Assembly: GCF_009740285.1 (NCBI RefSeq)
Contig: NZ_CP046566.1
Coordinates: 3,820,658-3,884,657 of the forward strand
Origin: Phnomibacter ginsenosidimutans
GTDB taxonomy: Bacteria; Bacteroidota; Bacteroidia; Chitinophagales; Chitinophagaceae
DNA length: 64,000 bases
Direction: 5' to 3'
This document shows, piece after piece, positions 62,406 to 64,000 of this stretch; positions within the stretch are counted from its first letter, which is position 1; every line of letters starts with the position of its first letter. The notes under the pieces are model-generated. The model made no database searches, was not told the DNA's origin, and saw only the letters and a program-made list of their open reading frames with translations. The translations under genes and the position numbers were made by a program.

Positions 62406-63425
62406 ATGGAATACAAACTCCTCGGCCGCAGTGGCCTCAAAGTAAGTGAACTCTGCCTCGGCACCATGGGTTTTGGCACGGCCACTCCCTGGGGTGTAGA
62501 CAAAGCCGCCAGCTTCAGCATTATGGAAGCTTTTGCGCAGGCAGGTGGTAATTTTTTAGATACCGCCAACCGCTATCAGGATGGTATGAGTGAAGAAATT
62601 GTGGGGGCGTTTATCAACCAACATGACCGCGACTATTGGGTGGTGGCTACCAAGTACAGCCTGTACGACAACCAGACCAACCCCAATGCCAGTGGCAACA
62701 ACCGCAAGAACATGATGCGCAGTGTAGAGCAAAGCCTCAAGCGCCTCAACACCGATTTTATTGATGTGCTGTACCTCCACATTTGGGATGCCCTCACTCC
62801 CATGGATGAAGTGTTGCGTGGCCTCGATGATTTGGTGCGTCAGGGAAAAGTAAATTACATCGCCATCAGCGATACACCGGCATGGATGGTGGCCAAAGGC
62901 CAAACCATGGCAGAGCTGATGGGCTGGAGTCAGTTTGTGGCCCTGCAGGTAGAATACAGCCTGCTGCAACGTACCCCCGAACGTGACCTGATACCCATGG
63001 CCAAGCACTTTGGCCTTACGGTAACGCCCTGGGCACCACTGGCAGGCGGTGCCTTAACGGGCAAGTATTTACGCAACGATCCGGGCCGCATTAAAGAAGG
63101 CAGCAAGCGCCTGAATGAACAAGCTATAACTATTACCAAAGAAGTGATGGCAATAGCTGAAGAAACAGGCACTACTCCGGGTCAGGTAGCACTGGCATGG
63201 ACCATGCAGCAAGGTTTTTCTTCTATTCCCATTGTGGGTGCTACCAAACTGACCCAAATGCAGGATAACCTCGGTGTGATAGGCTTACAGCTGAGCAAAG
63301 AACACCTGCAACGTTTGGATGCTATCAGTAAAATTGAATTGGGTTTCCCCGGAGAGTTTTACCAGGAAGATGGCGTGAAGCTGGCCAACTTCGGCGGTTT
63401 TTACAACAAGGTAGAAAAGCGATAA
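62406..63425 (+). CDS. aldo/keto reductase
   Basis: The 339-residue protein is a TIM-barrel NADPH reductase with the catalytic Asp and Tyr in FLDTANRYQDGMSEEIVG, the Lys in WVVATKYSLYDN and the His in VLYLHIWDALTPMDEVLRGL. It ends SKIELGFPGEFYQEDGVKLA, which matches the bacterial AKR group that includes YajO/Gpr-like enzymes. The substrate is probably an aldehyde or ketone. It is the likely target of the MarR regulator before it. Length is normal and the gene is intact. Confidence 0.93.
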   Translation: MEYKLLGRSGLKVSELCLGTMGFGTATPWGVDKAASFSIMEAFAQAGGNFLDTANRYQDGMSEEIVGAFINQHDRDYWVVATKYSLYDNQTNPNASGNNRKNMMRSVEQSLKRLNTDFIDVLYLHIWDALTPMDEVLRGLDDLVRQGKVNYIAISDTPAWMVAKGQTMAELMGWSQFVALQVEYSLLQRTPERDLIPMAKHFGLTVTPWAPLAGGALTGKYLRNDPGRIKEGSKRLNEQAITITKEVMAIAEETGTTPGQVALAWTMQQGFSSIPIVGATKLTQMQDNLGVIGLQLSKEHLQRLDAISKIELGFPGEFYQEDGVKLANFGGFYNKVEKR

Positions 63426-63514
63426 CCGCTTGTTTCACCTGTGCATTTGTGGCGAAAGACTTGGCCGCAGATGCACAGATTTTTTTACATCAATAGCATG
63501 CCGTAGGCATTGGT

Positions 63515-63560
63515 AAAAAAGCAACAGCGTCTGCTCCAAGAAGAAGCAGACGCTGTTTTT
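63515..63560. terminator. bidirectional terminator between the reductase and the His-rich gene
   Basis: AACAGCGTCTGCT (63523-63535) pairs perfectly with AGCAGACGCTGTT (63545-63557) around a 9-base loop. A run of A precedes it and T residues follow, so it serves both convergent genes. Confidence 0.85.
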
Positions 63561-63578
63561 ATCAACCAAGAGGTTCAA

Positions 63579-63872
63579 TTAATGTGCAGCATGCGTGGTA
63601 TCAGCAGCATGAGCAGTGCTGTCTGTGGCATGGGTATGTGCTGTGCTATCGGTAGCCGCGGCGGTATGCGCAACTTCAGGAGCGGCTCCATGTTCGCCAT
63701 GGGCAGCAGCTTCTTTGTGCTCAAAACGGTACCAATTGTCTTCTGCGGCGCCTTTGTTCCATAAACCCCAGGCTACCAGTACAAATGAAACCAGTACTGC
63801 AGCTACAATGAAAAGACCCAATCCGTTGGTGTTTTTGCCAAAGCCAGTAGAAGTATGTCCTTCGTGTGCCAT
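63579..63872 (-). CDS. single-pass membrane protein with His/Ala-rich tail
   Basis: The 97-residue protein has one membrane helix (LGLFIVAAVLVSFVLVAWGLW) and a soluble tail of about 50 residues with nine or more His, many Ala and the imperfect repeats ATDSTAHTH, ATDSTAHAA and DTTHAAH. The N-terminus also holds His (MAHEGHTSTGFG). The His could bind metal, but this is inference. No family is recognised with certainty. Confidence 0.7.
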   Translation of the reverse strand: MAHEGHTSTGFGKNTNGLGLFIVAAVLVSFVLVAWGLWNKGAAEDNWYRFEHKEAAAHGEHGAAPEVAHTAAATDSTAHTHATDSTAHAADTTHAAH

Positions 63873-63929
63873 AATGCGAATGCTTTAAAATTTGTGCAAA
63901 CCTAATGTTTTGGGCAATTGCCTCCAATT

Positions 63930-64000
63930 TTAGCCCAGCCATTGTTGCCATTGAATAATGGCATCGGGGTTGGGGCAGTTGCGCAGGTAAAATTCTCTTT
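63930..64000 (-). CDS. C-terminal fragment of an unidentified protein (truncated by the window)
   Basis: The last 23 codons of a minus-strand gene are visible. They read EFYLRNCPNPDAIIQWQQWLG and then a stop at 63930-63932. The codon pattern is coding-like, but the family cannot be named from this piece. It lies 58 bases upstream of the His-rich membrane protein gene. Confidence 0.4.
   Translation of the reverse strand, partial: REFYLRNCPNPDAIIQWQQWLG

Overview
The window is chromosomal DNA of a Bacteroidota bacterium, most likely a member of the Chitinophagaceae or a close relative. The evidence is an lpxC-fabZ gene fusion, an IspG with a large central insert, LytTR/LytS-type two-component genes, a BatB-BatC-like VWA/TPR fusion, a sigma-factor/outer-membrane-protein operon, a PNGase-F-like secreted protein, and many -7 promoter boxes of the form TAnnTTTG. 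I see no rRNA, tRNA, CRISPR array, insertion sequence or prophage block. Both ends cut genes.

Layout. 1-9 kb: LTA-synthase-like sulfatase (partial), purA, a very acidic protein, pabB, a lytic transglycosylase, gatA, tatA, rplS, a TPR protein and a Dabb protein. 8.9-14.7 kb: a minus-strand operon of a tail-fibre-like secreted protein, an amidohydrolase, a beta-propeller sensor kinase and a LytTR regulator. 15-17.7 kb: an AT-rich pentapeptide gene bracketed by direct repeats, kbl and a small membrane ORF. 17.8-25.2 kb: an AddB/AddA-like recombination pair and a NUMOD/HNH protein with a histone-H1-like tail. 25.5-32 kb: DUF4407, rny, Fic, a class D beta-lactamase and batB/batC. 32.4-43 kb: ispG, a lipoprotein/large secreted protein pair, a PNGase-F-like protein, fabG and a GH3-family enzyme. 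43-49 kb: an ECF sigma factor with surface proteins, then a ParA-like ATPase and an esterase. 49-59.5 kb: gmk, an NfeD/flotillin pair, a RES/Xre toxin-antitoxin pair, an SDR, a PIF1-like helicase, lpxC-fabZ, lpxA and an ABC ATPase. 59.6-64 kb: a cupin, a small AT-rich islet, ruvB, and a MarR regulator with an aldo/keto reductase that share an operator palindrome.

The main caveat is that at least eight genes are broken by single-base indels, mostly at homopolymers or doubled bases. Two of them, ispG and fabG, are normally essential. Fusing the frames restores well-formed proteins each time, so I read most of these as consensus errors in an uncorrected long-read assembly, not as gene decay. Frameshifted genes are given as whole loci with the break position stated; only the sensor kinase is entered as two parts.

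The most interesting structures are the H1-tailed NUMOD/HNH protein, ispG loops that look like captured intergenic repeats, a composite intergenic repeat with a nested palindrome that sits at different places in its two copies, the paired MarR operators, and a perfect 16-bp hairpin inside the start of pabB.
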